Part shown: piece by piece, positions 13,075-21,852 of the stretch
Numbering within the stretch: the first letter of the stretch is position 1
How the letters are laid out: each line of letters begins with the position of its first letter
Source: a virus
Length of the DNA: 21,852 bases
Virus record (IMG/VR): IMGVR_UViG_3300036398_001980
Span: 1 to 21,852 of that record
Reading direction: 5' to 3' (one strand)
The notes under the pieces: model-generated
The model's input: only the letters and a program-made list of their open reading frames with translations
Databases searched by the model: none
What the model was told of the DNA's origin: nothing
Position numbers and translations under genes: made by a program

Positions 13075-14765
13075 TTGGTCCCCGGAGCGGCAGGCGGCGG
13101 CGGCGGCGGAGTAACGACGTCGCCGTACAGGTCTTTGAGCTGGTAGGCGAGCCAGTCGCGAGCAGCGCCACTCGTGCCTGAAGACTTGAGCAGCGACTCA
13201 GCTTCAGTGCGAACCTTGCGCGACTCCTCGCCGATGAGCGCCTGCATCTGTTGAGGGCTGGCGTAGTTACGCATGTCGAAGAGCGCACGCTCGTTCGCCG
13301 TGATTGCGGTACCGCCAAGCGCACGCAGACGCGCCCCGACGAAGCTCTGCCACGACCGCACAAAGGTTTGTCCTTCTGGCGAAAGCTGTTCGAGCGCGAT
13401 GTTGCGCACGATGTTGTCGATCGTGGAGATGTCCTTCTCGTTCGCGATGCTACGCACCACGTTCGCGATGACGCCACTGGCTTCCTTGGCCACGTTCGGG
13501 TTGGCCTTGAGCTGGTTGAGCATGTCGCGCGTCTGCTCGCCGCGCGTGTAGAGCCCCTGCTTCTCTGCGAGCGTAAGCTGCTCGCGCACGCGCGCCTTGT
13601 CCTCTTTGTCGAGGGCGCCGTAGCTGACGCTAGAAGCCCTGAGCTGCGCTTCGAGCTGACGGCGCTGCGCTTCGAGCTGCGCGTTGAACTGCGCCTGCTG
13701 GTTCTGCGCCGCCACGTTGAACTGCTCGACGCGGCCCTTCTGCTCGCCGAGGCCCTGAAGGATGCGCGCTTGCGCTTCGAGGAGCGGGCGGGCTGCCTGC
13801 GCGTCCGTAAGCCCCACCTGCTTGGCAATCTTGCCGAGCTGGTCCGCGTAGAAGAGCCCCTGCTGCTTCGCAAGCGCCTCGGCGCCCTGCCGCTCGTCGC
13901 CGACCTGACGGATGGCATCCATGAGGCCGTTGCGCTTCACCTCGTACCCCTGGAGCATGCGACGGTAGTCGTTCTCCTGAAGGCCGATGTCCTGCGCGAT
14001 GCGGTTCTGCACCAGCGAGAGGATCTGGTTCGTCGCGCCCTTGCCCTGCATGGCCTCGCCGATGTTCGACAAGGCGCTCGCGAGCCCGAGCCCGAACGTC
14101 GTCGCGGCTCGTTCTGCACCCTGACCGAAGATACGGTTCGGGTCGACGCGGAAGGACTCAACGCGCTTCCCCATCTCATCGGTGAGAGTCTGCTGCTGCT
14201 TGCCAAGGTCGACGAGGCGGCCCATGCGGCCTTCCTCTGCGGCCATGCGCTGCTGCACGCGCTGCGACTCCTGGGCCTGGAGCGGCGCCGCCTGCTGTGC
14301 GTAGCGTCGACCCGCTTCAAGCTCGGCCTGGATGGCGCCGGTCGCTTGCGTGGACGCCTGCTGGATCTCTTCGGGCAGCGAAAGCGTGCGAGCCCTGTAA
14401 CCGCCGAGAGAGCCAACGCTGACACCACCAGCGGCACCAGCGGCACCAGCGCCTCCCACAGGCTGCTGCCCGAATCGTGCGGCAAGGCGCTCGACCTCGT
14501 TGGGGTCTTGCCGCTCAATACCCGGCAGGTCCACAGGCGCCATTTGAGGCGCCGCCGTCGCTTGAGGCTCTGGCACAACGCCGCCCTTGGCCAACCCATA
14601 GCTCATGTCGCCAGGTCTGGCTGCGCCGGGAGCCGAGAGGACGCGCTTAGCAAGCTCCGTCCATGTGAAGTTCTGTGCGTTGAGCCCAGGGTCTTTGAGT
14701 TGAGCAGGCTGAGCCGCTGGCGCCGGCTGCGCCATGTTCGCTGCCGCGAGATCACCGATACCCAT
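13071..14765 (-). CDS. Putative internal virion protein, coiled coil (T7 gp15 position)
   Basis: 564 residues. ATG 14765 overlaps the upstream stop (TGATG) with a GGGGG ribosome site; a GTG one codon earlier is possible. The first 130 residues are Ala/Pro/Gly-rich and look disordered. Residues 140-420 are long charged helices, with heptads near 355-380 (QFNAQLEAQRRQLEAQLRA) repeated at DNA level. A globular helical part follows (SGVIANVVRSIANEKDISTI; FVRSWQSFVGARLRALGG), and the chain ends in six prolines and an Ala/Pro tail. It has no signal peptide. It sits between the 296- and 1049-residue proteins and would form part of the ejection core. No enzymatic motif is seen. Confidence 0.68.
   Translation of the reverse strand: MGIGDLAAANMAQPAPAAQPAQLKDPGLNAQNFTWTELAKRVLSAPGAARPGDMSYGLAKGGVVPEPQATAAPQMAPVDLPGIERQDPNEVERLAARFGQQPVGGAGAAGAAGGVSVGSLGGYRARTLSLPEEIQQASTQATGAIQAELEAGRRYAQQAAPLQAQESQRVQQRMAAEEGRMGRLVDLGKQQQTLTDEMGKRVESFRVDPNRIFGQGAERAATTFGLGLASALSNIGEAMQGKGATNQILSLVQNRIAQDIGLQENDYRRMLQGYEVKRNGLMDAIRQVGDERQGAEALAKQQGLFYADQLGKIAKQVGLTDAQAARPLLEAQARILQGLGEQKGRVEQFNVAAQNQQAQFNAQLEAQRRQLEAQLRASSVSYGALDKEDKARVREQLTLAEKQGLYTRGEQTRDMLNQLKANPNVAKEASGVIANVVRSIANEKDISTIDNIVRNIALEQLSPEGQTFVRSWQSFVGARLRALGGTAITANERALFDMRNYASPQQMQALIGEESRKVRTEAESLLKSSGTSGAARDWLAYQLKDLYGDVVTPPPPPPAAPGTK
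13643..13684 (-). repeat. Period-21 tandem repeat encoding coiled-coil heptads
   Basis: GCTGCGCTTCGAGCTG occurs at 13643-13658 and again at 13664-13679, exactly 21 nt apart. On the minus strand this encodes successive QLEAQ heptads in the 564-residue protein. A degenerate third unit (TTGAACTGCGC) follows. Confidence 0.75.
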
Positions 14766-15655
14766 CACCGACCCCCGAGATTGAGAGAGAACGGACGGGC
14801 TCGACGGTTCATGCCAGCCGCACCAAGCGGCGCCAGCGCGTTAAGCCGTTCCCGACTGCCAGCGATGCCGGCCCCGAGCTGGAGCCCACCATGGCCAAGC
14901 TGGCTTTCCGCATCGAAAGGCTGAAACTGCTGACCAAGCGTGACCGAAGCCGCCGGCCCCTGCGCAGCCATCGAGCGCGGAGCCATGGCCGCCTGTACGC
15001 CCTGTTCGCTCAATGCCGTGCGCTGCACTGGCGCAGCCGTCTGAGCCTGCGCGGTGGTGCCCGTCGCCGGAGCCGCCGCGGTCGCTGCCGGCGTTGCTGC
15101 CGGAGCCGCCGCGCCAGTACCACCAGTCGCAGCGTCGGGGCTGCGGGTCATCACGTCGCCCGTGACGGCCGCAGCACCTTGGATGCCTGCGCCGATGAGG
15201 CGTTGCATGTACTCGCGACGAGCGGCGCCCTGAGCCGCCTCCTGCGTCGCCACGCCCATCTGCGCCTGCGCGAGGGCGTTGCGAGCGCGAGCCATCTCCT
15301 CGGCGCGCGTCTGCGCCGCGACAGCGCCCTGCTGCGCCATGACCTCAGGAGCCGCTTGCATGGCCGCGCGTACGTTGCCCGCACGCTGCTGCACGTTGCC
15401 ACGCTGCGCGAGGCTCGCGAGCGCCTGCTGCGTGCGCTGCTGCTGTGCGAGCGCCGCGAGCTGCGCCGGAGAAGCCGTACGACCCTCAGCCTCCGCCGTG
15501 AGCCGGTCGATGGCCTCCTGCCTACGAGCTGCCGCGCGGCGCTCTTCCTCGCTCGGCTCGTCCAGGCCAAACAGGCCGCCGATGCCCTTCGCGACGACCG
15601 GCGCGAGCAGGTTTACGCCTACCGCTGTCCCGAGAGAAACTGGATCGATCGCCAT
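14765..15655 (-). CDS. Putative small internal virion protein (T7 gp14 position)
   Basis: 296 residues, ATG with AGGAG upstream. Residues 6-31 are hydrophobic with glycines (VSLGTAVGVNLLAPVVAKGI), then a long Ala/Gln/Arg-rich helical region (35-165) broken by a second Gly/Ala-rich stretch (GAGIQGAAAVTGDVM). Residues 173-212 are an Ala/Pro/Thr linker with an internal DNA repeat (15066-15080 and 15099-15113), and the end is Gly/Leu-rich. In T7-like order the gene after the tail nozzle encodes gp14, which inserts in the outer membrane as part of the ejection channel. The size, the hydrophobic N-terminus and the position all fit, but there is no sequence match that I can claim. Confidence 0.68.
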   Translation of the reverse strand: MAIDPVSLGTAVGVNLLAPVVAKGIGGLFGLDEPSEEERRAAARRQEAIDRLTAEAEGRTASPAQLAALAQQQRTQQALASLAQRGNVQQRAGNVRAAMQAAPEVMAQQGAVAAQTRAEEMARARNALAQAQMGVATQEAAQGAARREYMQRLIGAGIQGAAAVTGDVMTRSPDAATGGTGAAAPAATPAATAAAPATGTTAQAQTAAPVQRTALSEQGVQAAMAPRSMAAQGPAASVTLGQQFQPFDAESQLGHGGLQLGAGIAGSRERLNALAPLGAAGMNRRARPFSLNLGGR

Positions 15656-15663
15656 GGCTACTC

Positions 15664-18600
15664 CTAATGCTTGGCTCCGCTGGTGATACGCTTATCGAGG
15701 CCGGTCTTCAAGCCGACGATCAGAGCGAGGTTAGAGAAAGCGGTGCCGTACCCGTGCGTGAGCCCGGTGATGCTTGCCGGCGCCGTCTCCGTGTACGAGA
15801 GCGTGAGCTTCTGCCCCTTCTGCTCCGCAACGTGGACCTCGTACACCTCGCGGTTCTGGTCGTTGTAGACCGCCGTGGCCTCCGCTTCCGTCCAGGAAGC
15901 CGTTTGCGAGCCGATGTTGAGCCCGGCGGTGGCGTAGTCGGTCTGGAGCGTGAAAGACGCGCCATGGGCGTTCCTGGTGGCAGGAGCGCCCGTGCTCGGC
16001 GTCGGGATGGGGCTGCCGATGACGCGCACGCGCTTGAGGCGCTGGTAGCCCTGGATCTGGTTCATGGCGATAGGCGCCGTCTGCCAGGACATCGGCACGT
16101 AGAGCCGCCCGTTGTTCGTCGCGTTCGGCCCCACGTCGAAGAACGTCGAGTCGCTTTGCCGGAACACGACGGTCGTCGAGTTGGCCGAGATTGGCGCCAC
16201 ATAGCGCGCCATGATGTGCGGCGTGTTGCCGACCATGGTGACGGCAGCCTGCGTCCGCACCAGGTTCCCCCACGGGCCGAGGGCGTGCGTAGACCAGGTG
16301 TCTGTCAGGTAGTTGTACGTCGCCCAGGCAACCTGCTCAGCGCCGGTCGCCTGGAACACGAACCAGACTTCGTTGTCCTTGGCGTTGTGCGCCGCCGACA
16401 CGATCTTGCCAAGGCTGGTTAGGCTGTCGTCGAGTTTCAAGCCGACCGGCGTGATGCTCATGTCGCGGGCGAGCAGTTCGATGGTGCGCGCCGACTGGAA
16501 GAACACGCCGACCGGCGTCTCGACGACGCTGCGGTGGTCGATGCAGCCGATGCCGTGCGGCATCCGCACGGGCGTCCCGAGCGTGTTCGAGACGTAGCCG
16601 CGGTTGATGGCGCCGCCCGCGTCGTCCGGCATGTCGCCCGGCACGATGAACGTCATGTTCTGCTTGAAGATGACGAGCACGCTCTCCAGGCTGGCGATGC
16701 CGGTGACAGGGCCGCCGTCCTCGATCTGAATGGTGAGCGCGTCGTTGAAGCCAGGCGCGTCGGTCGGCGATAGTTCCTTCGAGAACCACACGACCGTCGC
16801 GTCGTCCGCACCGCCCGCCACGAGGCGGTTCTGATGCACGGTCATGCAGAGCGCGCTCGGCGGCGGCACGTTGTCGAGCACGCCGCCCGTCGTGTAGAGG
16901 AACGGCTGCGAGAGCAGGCCGTTGTAGTCGCCCTGCGGCCCGTCGAAGCACTTGAAGTTGTTCGTGACGAGGCCGTATGGGTTGTCGTTGACGCCGCCTG
17001 CGTTCGCCGACGAGTACGGCACGACGCCGCGGGTCGCGTTGCGGCTGATCGTGAAGTCGTTCTTGTACTCGGGTAGGAAGTTCGTAAACGGCACGCGGTA
17101 GAACACCGTCGCGAATGGCTCCGCGGTGAAGTACGGCTGGAGCACCGTGCGCTTCGAGTCGGCAGTCGCCGTCTTGAGGCGGTTCGTCAGTTCCAGACGA
17201 GGCACGTAGAAGCCGTAGCGGTACTCGTCGACGTCGACGTCTGGTTTCGTTAGCGTGGCGCTGCCGAATACTCGCTCGGTAAACCGGATCGCAGCGCAAA
17301 CTGAGAACGTCACCGCTTGACTAGGCGCGCTGCGCACTACGCGGCCAGTGCCGTCGACGGCCTCGTAGCACCAGCGGGCGAGGAAGTCGCCATTGGCCAC
17401 GAGCGGGTTGTAAACGCTGTTTAGGACGTTTGTCAGGCCGCCCGCCGTCCTCGGCGCCCAAATAACGACCTTGATCGGAGACCCTGCCGTGGTGATCTCG
17501 ACGCTGTAACCAGACTGGAAGCGTCCATAGTAGTGCGCTGCGCCGGCTTGAGCGACACCCGCTCCCGTATTGTAGTTCGACCCTGTAATTTGCAAAAGTC
17601 GAGGGTCTGCGTATACGGACTGGAAGTCCTTTGTCGGGTCGCCGCCCCACGCCGTCGTGATCCGCGACCAGAACATGTCTGTGTACGCAAGGGTGAACGG
17701 GTCGAATGCGTTTCTGTTTCTAAATCCAGCCTCGTAGGCGAACCAGGGGCGTGAGATGTTGGCCAGGAACGGCCCGGCTCCATTCTCTAGCGTATACGCA
17801 GAAAGCGCAAGGTCGATGGCCGCAGGGGCCGGGGCCGACGTGGCGAACAGATTGGTCGGCGGCAGCGGGTACGCGATGCTCGTCATGTCGCGCTGCGGCC
17901 AGAGGAGCATCGTCGCTTCGTTGCACGAGCTACCGTCGTACGCCGACAGGATGCCGCCGTTGACGATGGTGTAGTCGCCCCACTGCCGCATCGTGCGCCA
18001 GTTGCTCGGCTGCGTCGTGTAGTCGAGCGCAAATACCTCGCTTCCGCCGTCGCTCTGGCCTTGGCGAATGGCGCCACAAGTAAAGCCGACGACCGCGCCA
18101 GACGGGTTCCTCACGGTCAGCCTGGGGCAGTTGAGCGGCGCGGCGGCGATGCGCGCCATGTTCATCGACTCGACGAACACGCCCCTGTTGTTCGAGTAGA
18201 CGACGCCGCCTGCGTACTGGATGGGATTGTTGTCGATGGGGTCGAGCAACGTCTCCACCTGCGCATCTCCATCGGAGAACGAGACAAGGAAAGCGCTGCG
18301 CTGGTAGTCGTCGCCGGATGGCATGAGCACGCAGCCGAGCCGGCCGTACACGGGGTCGATCTTGACGAGGCTGCTGATCATGCGCCACGGGCCGCCCATC
18401 GCGCACCAGATCGGCCTAGCCGTACTGCTCCCCGTCGTCGCGTAGTCGTTGAAGTCGTAGCCGCTCACGTTGTCATAGTCCCACGGGTAGACCTCGAAGT
18501 AGTTGCTTCGGGCAAACGGGCTCACGTAGCCAAGCGGAGCGTCCCCGTTGGGACCGCTAAACGTCGCAGCGCTCGTCGACGACACGGCCAGAACAAGCAA

Positions 18601-20670
18601 GTCGGGGCCGGTGGTGAGCTTCACGTCCCATCGGTGGACGCACTGCTCGACGCCGATGTCTGTCTCAACGACGGCCTGCTGCACCGGGTCCGTGTTCGAC
18701 CCGATGTCGTTAAAGATGTAGTCCGTGCCGCCAATCGCTGCGACTGCGTTGAAGTCGTCGAATACCTCAATCGTCGCCACCGGGACGACATACGGAGCGC
18801 TCCATGCGCCGCTGTACGGGTTTGGCCTCGTCTCAAGCTGCGTAATAGTCGCAAGCGCCGGCACGCCGAGGACGTTAGCCGCGCCGCGGCCATCGTACAG
18901 GTCGACCTCATACGGCGTCCCCGTCCCGTCGAACGCGACGACCGCAAGGCACTTTACCCCGGCGCCAGTCGATAGCCGGCAATATTGAATGGTGTTTGCA
19001 AGCACTGCGGACACAACGGCCGGGGCGCCTCCGAGTTGTGCCCTGGTGATGTTGCGCTGGTCAACCGTGGCCTCTTGAGCGTTTGCTGGAGCCAACGTGT
19101 TCGGGGTCTCAACCGCAACCAGGTTGCTTGGCGGATAGCCATGAAGCGGACTCGGGTAAACTCCAGCGCCAACGATGTCGGTGTTGAGTTGTGAGCCTCG
19201 GTATACGGCCGGATTCATATACGCGGCAGCCGCCGGCGTAGCCTGAATTTTCTCGACCGAGTACGTCTGCGTCGAGCCGTCAAAGAACAGGGCGGTCACA
19301 ATTGCCTGTGTCGAACTAGACGTCGAGTACGTTGTCGGTAGTAGGTAATTTCCAGTCGCGCTGACCGACGCGCTGTACTTAAACTGCTGGCCCGTGCCGC
19401 CACTCTTGAACGTCGAGAAGTTGTCCTCGGTCTGAAAGCCGAGGCGGTGGAGCCATGCGAAGTCGCCGGCCGTGACGACGATGGTGCTGCCAGAGCAAGC
19501 GGCGCGCGTAGTCACGATCTTGCCGTCGAGGTAGAACGGCGCCGCGTCCATCTCGTAGACCATGCGCAGGCCGATGGCGATGGTCGACGTGCCTGGGTCG
19601 GTCTCAAGCACGATGCCGCGGGGCGTGAAGCGCTGCCAGTCGTGGACGCTGAGCCCGGTCGACCCGCTCGCACCCGAGGCGGCGATAACGCCGCCAATAA
19701 GGTTGTAGACAATCGTGAACACACCCGTCGTCGCGCTGAATGATACCAGGCGCAAGTAGGCGTCGGACGAGCCTGGCGACGTATCGTTGTCGCACCAGGC
19801 AAAGAGAAAGTACGGCTGCCCAGGCACGTTCGTGATGTCGAACGCGCGCCAGTACGGGCGCCCCGTGAACGCCGTCGTCGTCGGCGGGTTGGGGAAGGAG
19901 AAGATTTGGGTCGGCTGAACCACTCCGCTTGTCGAGCTGACCACGAACGCCTCGACGACCGCGTAGTTGCGGCGGAACGCAACGACCCAGTGCCGGGTCG
20001 GCCCAGTGTCTGACTGAGACAGCATCATGCGCACGTCGCTGACGCCCGCCGTCGCGACGCCAGATGAGTCGAGGATGCGCGTTGGCGCGGTCACGAACGA
20101 GCCGTCGCTGACCCGCTGCACGGCCACGTAGATGCCGTGCGTCGTCGATGGCTGCTGCCGAATGGCCTTGTCGTTTGTGAGGTCCTGGCCGTTGCGCACG
20201 CCGATGACCCAGGTTGTGCAGCGGAACGTGCCGGCGTCGTTGACCATCGACTCCGTTTCGATGACCTCGCCGCCCGTTGCGTCGACCGGGTGCAGGGTGC
20301 CATAGCAGGACGGGAGGCGATTGACCTCGCGATAGCCCTTAGACGCGGTGGCGCCGACGTACTCGAAGAGCGTGCTGCCTGCCGCCACGAGGAGCTTAGA
20401 GCCGTCCTGCGACTCGTTCGCTCCAACCGTCTCCGCGTCCGCCGGCAAGAGGCCGACGTTGAGCCCAGAGAACGAGTTGGCCGGGTCCCACGGGCTGCCG
20501 CCCGAAACCGAAATCAGGTGCATCCCAGCGCGCTTCTCGATGCGACCAGGCTTGCGCACGACGCAGTTGTCCAGCCGCGCCATGTTCGGCGGCTGAAGCT
20601 GGTCCGGGTCCGTGTGCTGGTCGATGCCGCCGACGAACGGAACCTGGACGATGGAATCACGAGTCGGCAT
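15664..20670 (-). CDS. Very large tail nozzle / stabilisation protein (P22 gp10, T7 gp12-like)
   Basis: 1668 residues. ATG 20670 overlaps the upstream stop (TGATG) with GGAG about 9 nt before. The N-terminus VPFVGGIDQHTDPDQLQPPN, followed by N...GRIEKRAGM, is the start seen in tail nozzle and stabilisation proteins of podoviruses. Near residues 1277-1440 the typical region follows: HQNRLVAGG, VVWFSKELSPTD, VTGIASLESVLVIFKQN, IGCIDHRSVVETPVGVFFQS and DNEVWFVFQATG with YNYLTDTWS, a beta-propeller-like pattern. The part between (about 150-1200) is beta-rich and not recognised. It would close the tail tube below the portal and hold the fibres. T7 gp12 has about 794 and P22 gp10 about 472 residues, so this protein is two to three times longer. 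No frameshift or internal stop is seen. Confidence 0.83.
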   Translation of the reverse strand: MPTRDSIVQVPFVGGIDQHTDPDQLQPPNMARLDNCVVRKPGRIEKRAGMHLISVSGGSPWDPANSFSGLNVGLLPADAETVGANESQDGSKLLVAAGSTLFEYVGATASKGYREVNRLPSCYGTLHPVDATGGEVIETESMVNDAGTFRCTTWVIGVRNGQDLTNDKAIRQQPSTTHGIYVAVQRVSDGSFVTAPTRILDSSGVATAGVSDVRMMLSQSDTGPTRHWVVAFRRNYAVVEAFVVSSTSGVVQPTQIFSFPNPPTTTAFTGRPYWRAFDITNVPGQPYFLFAWCDNDTSPGSSDAYLRLVSFSATTGVFTIVYNLIGGVIAASGASGSTGLSVHDWQRFTPRGIVLETDPGTSTIAIGLRMVYEMDAAPFYLDGKIVTTRAACSGSTIVVTAGDFAWLHRLGFQTEDNFSTFKSGGTGQQFKYSASVSATGNYLLPTTYSTSSSTQAIVTALFFDGSTQTYSVEKIQATPAAAAYMNPAVYRGSQLNTDIVGAGVYPSPLHGYPPSNLVAVETPNTLAPANAQEATVDQRNITRAQLGGAPAVVSAVLANTIQYCRLSTGAGVKCLAVVAFDGTGTPYEVDLYDGRGAANVLGVPALATITQLETRPNPYSGAWSAPYVVPVATIEVFDDFNAVAAIGGTDYIFNDIGSNTDPVQQAVVETDIGVEQCVHRWDVKLTTGPDLLVLAVSSTSAATFSGPNGDAPLGYVSPFARSNYFEVYPWDYDNVSGYDFNDYATTGSSTARPIWCAMGGPWRMISSLVKIDPVYGRLGCVLMPSGDDYQRSAFLVSFSDGDAQVETLLDPIDNNPIQYAGGVVYSNNRGVFVESMNMARIAAAPLNCPRLTVRNPSGAVVGFTCGAIRQGQSDGGSEVFALDYTTQPSNWRTMRQWGDYTIVNGGILSAYDGSSCNEATMLLWPQRDMTSIAYPLPPTNLFATSAPAPAAIDLALSAYTLENGAGPFLANISRPWFAYEAGFRNRNAFDPFTLAYTDMFWSRITTAWGGDPTKDFQSVYADPRLLQITGSNYNTGAGVAQAGAAHYYGRFQSGYSVEITTAGSPIKVVIWAPRTAGGLTNVLNSVYNPLVANGDFLARWCYEAVDGTGRVVRSAPSQAVTFSVCAAIRFTERVFGSATLTKPDVDVDEYRYGFYVPRLELTNRLKTATADSKRTVLQPYFTAEPFATVFYRVPFTNFLPEYKNDFTISRNATRGVVPYSSANAGGVNDNPYGLVTNNFKCFDGPQGDYNGLLSQPFLYTTGGVLDNVPPPSALCMTVHQNRLVAGGADDATVVWFSKELSPTDAPGFNDALTIQIEDGGPVTGIASLESVLVIFKQNMTFIVPGDMPDDAGGAINRGYVSNTLGTPVRMPHGIGCIDHRSVVETPVGVFFQSARTIELLARDMSITPVGLKLDDSLTSLGKIVSAAHNAKDNEVWFVFQATGAEQVAWATYNYLTDTWSTHALGPWGNLVRTQAAVTMVGNTPHIMARYVAPISANSTTVVFRQSDSTFFDVGPNATNNGRLYVPMSWQTAPIAMNQIQGYQRLKRVRVIGSPIPTPSTGAPATRNAHGASFTLQTDYATAGLNIGSQTASWTEAEATAVYNDQNREVYEVHVAEQKGQKLTLSYTETAPASITGLTHGYGTAFSNLALIVGLKTGLDKRITSGAKH

Positions 20671-21089
20671 CAGAAAATCTCCAGGTGCAGGCGTACCGGC
20701 GTCGTGACGTCGTTCCCGTTGTCGTCCTTCGGGGCGATGTAGCGCAGCCGCATGATCTTCTGCCCGAGTGGTCCAGGAACTTCAACCACTTGCAGGTTCG
20801 GAGCGGCGTACGGAGCCGATGATGCGTTCGGCGTGTCGGTCACGACCTTGGCGATGTTGAAGCCAGCGGCGCTGCGGCCGAGCGAGTGCGGGATGTCGAC
20901 GATCTGACCCGGCTTGAACTGCACGCCCGCGTCCGGCGTCTGCTGCCCGAGCGCCGTGACGAGCTGCTTGGGCGGCGGCTGCTGCCGCAGAGCCTTGGTC
21001 GCCTGCGCCAGGCTGTCCTGCATGGCGTTGACGAGCGGGTCCTTCGCGTCGCGGGTGAGGTACTGCGACGGCTTATCGAGCTGCGGCAT
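20670..21089 (-). CDS. Small virion-associated protein, tail/neck region
   Basis: 139 residues with a strong AGGAGG site before ATG 21089. The first 50 residues are helical with a Pro/Gln patch (KALRQQPPPKQLV). Residues 55-139 look like a beta domain with FKPGQIVDIPHSLGRSAAGF near its start and RLHLEIF at its end; the H-x-LGR-x3-GF plus strand-ending pattern occurs in many phage tail-region proteins. It is placed between the neck-like gene and the large tail gene and overlaps the latter by one base. A minor tail or assembly role is likely; the function is not known to me. Confidence 0.75.
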   Translation of the reverse strand: MPQLDKPSQYLTRDAKDPLVNAMQDSLAQATKALRQQPPPKQLVTALGQQTPDAGVQFKPGQIVDIPHSLGRSAAGFNIAKVVTDTPNASSAPYAAPNLQVVEVPGPLGQKIMRLRYIAPKDDNGNDVTTPVRLHLEIF

Positions 21090-21098
21090 GGCGACCTC

Positions 21099-21852
21099 CT
21101 AGTAGCGACGATTGTAGCCGACGTTGTACGGCCACGAGCCAGAATTGAAGGCGACGTCAGTGATGCGCTTGGCCTGGCCGGCGTCGCGGTTCTCAGCGAC
21201 CGTCGTGATACGAGCCCAGATGCGAGTCGCCTCGCGCTCAAGCGCCGTCGTGTCGCTCTCTTCCTTCGCGAGAATCTTCATCGCGGCGTCGACGACGACC
21301 CACTCTTCCCACCCGCTGCGGCCATCGAGGCTGTCCGTGTCGGCGACGAGCACCTTGGGGTTCGGGTAGTACCAGACGCGGTAGTAGCTGACGCCGTTCG
21401 GCGTCGACGGGATGAACTGCATACAGTCGTTCCCGTTCAGCGGGTTCTGAATAACGCGGTACGCCGTTACCGGCATGTACGGGTTAAGCTCAGGCGCCGC
21501 ATTGTAGATGTTGCGCTCTTCCCAGTTGTAGCGCGGGAGGTTGATCGTGACCTCGCTGGAGTACACCGCATCGACGCCGCGAACCTGGTAGACATCGGTG
21601 GCAAGTTGGCCGTTCGACGCCGCGTAGTTTTGGAAGTCGTAGTAGTCGCTTGACGTCGAGGCGGAGTAGACGAGGTTTGCCGTGTCAAAAAACGCTGGGG
21701 CAGCATTTCGTGGGTACGTGCATCGCGATGCGATGAACTTGGTCTGCGTCTTAAGCGCCCATAGCCCATGCGATGCCGGGAAGGAGGCGACGGCGGTGCA
21801 GTCGAGCGTAGCGGGGTCGACCTCGACGACGCCAGGCAGGCCGACGTTGATG
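21099..21852 (-). CDS. Neck / head-to-tail adaptor-like structural protein, 5' end cut by window edge
   Basis: At least 250 residues. The frame stays open to the right edge, starting INVGLPGVVEVDPATLDCTA in the window, so the GTG at 21566 is internal rather than the start. The order of parts fits small podoviral neck proteins: a variable first half with FAN-like strands (YSASTSSDYYDFQNYAASNG), a strand region (QFIPSTPNGVSYYRVWYYPN), then the helical end GWEEWVVVDAAMKILAKEES followed by AENRDAGQAKRITDV. The last part is what I remember from proteins next to stabilisation protein genes. It probably docks between portal and tail nozzle. The TAG stop is nine nt before the next start. Confidence 0.72.
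   Translation of the reverse strand, partial: INVGLPGVVEVDPATLDCTAVASFPASHGLWALKTQTKFIASRCTYPRNAAPAFFDTANLVYSASTSSDYYDFQNYAASNGQLATDVYQVRGVDAVYSSEVTINLPRYNWEERNIYNAAPELNPYMPVTAYRVIQNPLNGNDCMQFIPSTPNGVSYYRVWYYPNPKVLVADTDSLDGRSGWEEWVVVDAAMKILAKEESDTTALEREATRIWARITTVAENRDAGQAKRITDVAFNSGSWPYNVGYNRRY

Noticed and set aside
13085-13105. GGC-repeat microsatellite as a phase-variable tract
   Set aside because: It encodes a short polyproline run near the end of a structural protein; length changes by codon units would have little effect, and nothing suggests a switch.
13251-14924. 557-residue open frame on the plus strand opposite the 564- and 296-residue genes
   Set aside because: It has the composition of an antisense shadow (Arg, Leu, Val, Glu), crosses a gene border of the real operon and has no good ribosome site.
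15066-15113. Two 15-bp copies (GCCGGAGCCGCCGCG) 33 nt apart as a functional repeat
   Set aside because: They fall in an Ala/Pro/Thr linker of a virion protein and are explained by low-complexity coding.
21099-21566. A complete 155-residue gene starting at GTG 21566
   Set aside because: The frame continues upstream to the window edge without a stop and encodes protein-like sequence, so 21566 is internal and the gene is truncated by the window.
1-21852. CRISPR array, tRNA, insertion sequence, diversity-generating retroelement
   Set aside because: No regularly spaced repeats, cloverleaf-like sequence, transposase, integrase or reverse transcriptase motif was seen on either strand.

Overview
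The window looks like part of the genome of a GC-rich, tailed double-stranded DNA phage (about 60-65% G+C by eye). The gene set suggests a short-tailed, podovirus-type virion. Support comes from a P22 gp10/T7 gp12-like tail protein, a neck/adaptor-like protein, three consecutive large coiled-coil or hydrophobic proteins placed like the T7 gp14-gp15-gp16 ejection proteins, a tail fibre, and a lysis cluster. No ribosomal, tRNA or metabolic host genes are visible. A lipoprotein and a holin-dependent type of lysin in the lysis cluster suggest a Gram-negative host, but the host cannot be named from this sequence.

Layout. Positions 1-5928 are read left to right: twelve tightly packed genes, many with overlapping stops and starts. 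The core (799-4303) looks like a DNA recombination module. It holds a RecT-family annealing protein, a PD-(D/E)XK exonuclease with a Cas4/AddB-like cysteine set, a protein ending in an SSB-like acidic tail, and a small Hjc-like PD-(D/E)XK nuclease. Around it are small unknown genes, a tandem zinc-ribbon protein and a protein ending in an AT-hook-like tail. After the only rightward intergenic gap (76 nt, carrying a perfect 10-bp inverted repeat) come a DUF6321-like protein and a helix-turn-helix protein that may be the small terminase subunit.

Positions 5925-21852 are read right to left as one nearly gapless late operon, described here in transcription order from the right edge: neck/adaptor-like protein (5' end cut off by the window), 139-aa small virion protein, very large 1668-aa tail protein, three internal virion/ejection protein candidates (296, 564, 1049 aa), a 44-nt spacer, 140-aa virion-type protein, tail fibre, 133-aa protein with a Pro/Ala/Glu tail, then seven small genes including two single-membrane-span proteins and a lipoprotein, and finally a glucosaminidase-type endolysin. 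The two transcription units converge and share one CTAG for both final stop codons at 5925-5928.

How they work together (inference). The rightward genes would recombine or repair phage DNA and perhaps start packaging. The leftward genes would build the tail and ejection apparatus and lyse the cell. The large terminase, portal, capsid and replicative polymerase are not in this window and are expected outside it, with portal and capsid most likely beyond the right edge. There is no gene-free stretch longer than 76 nt. I found no CRISPR array, tRNA or insertion sequence.
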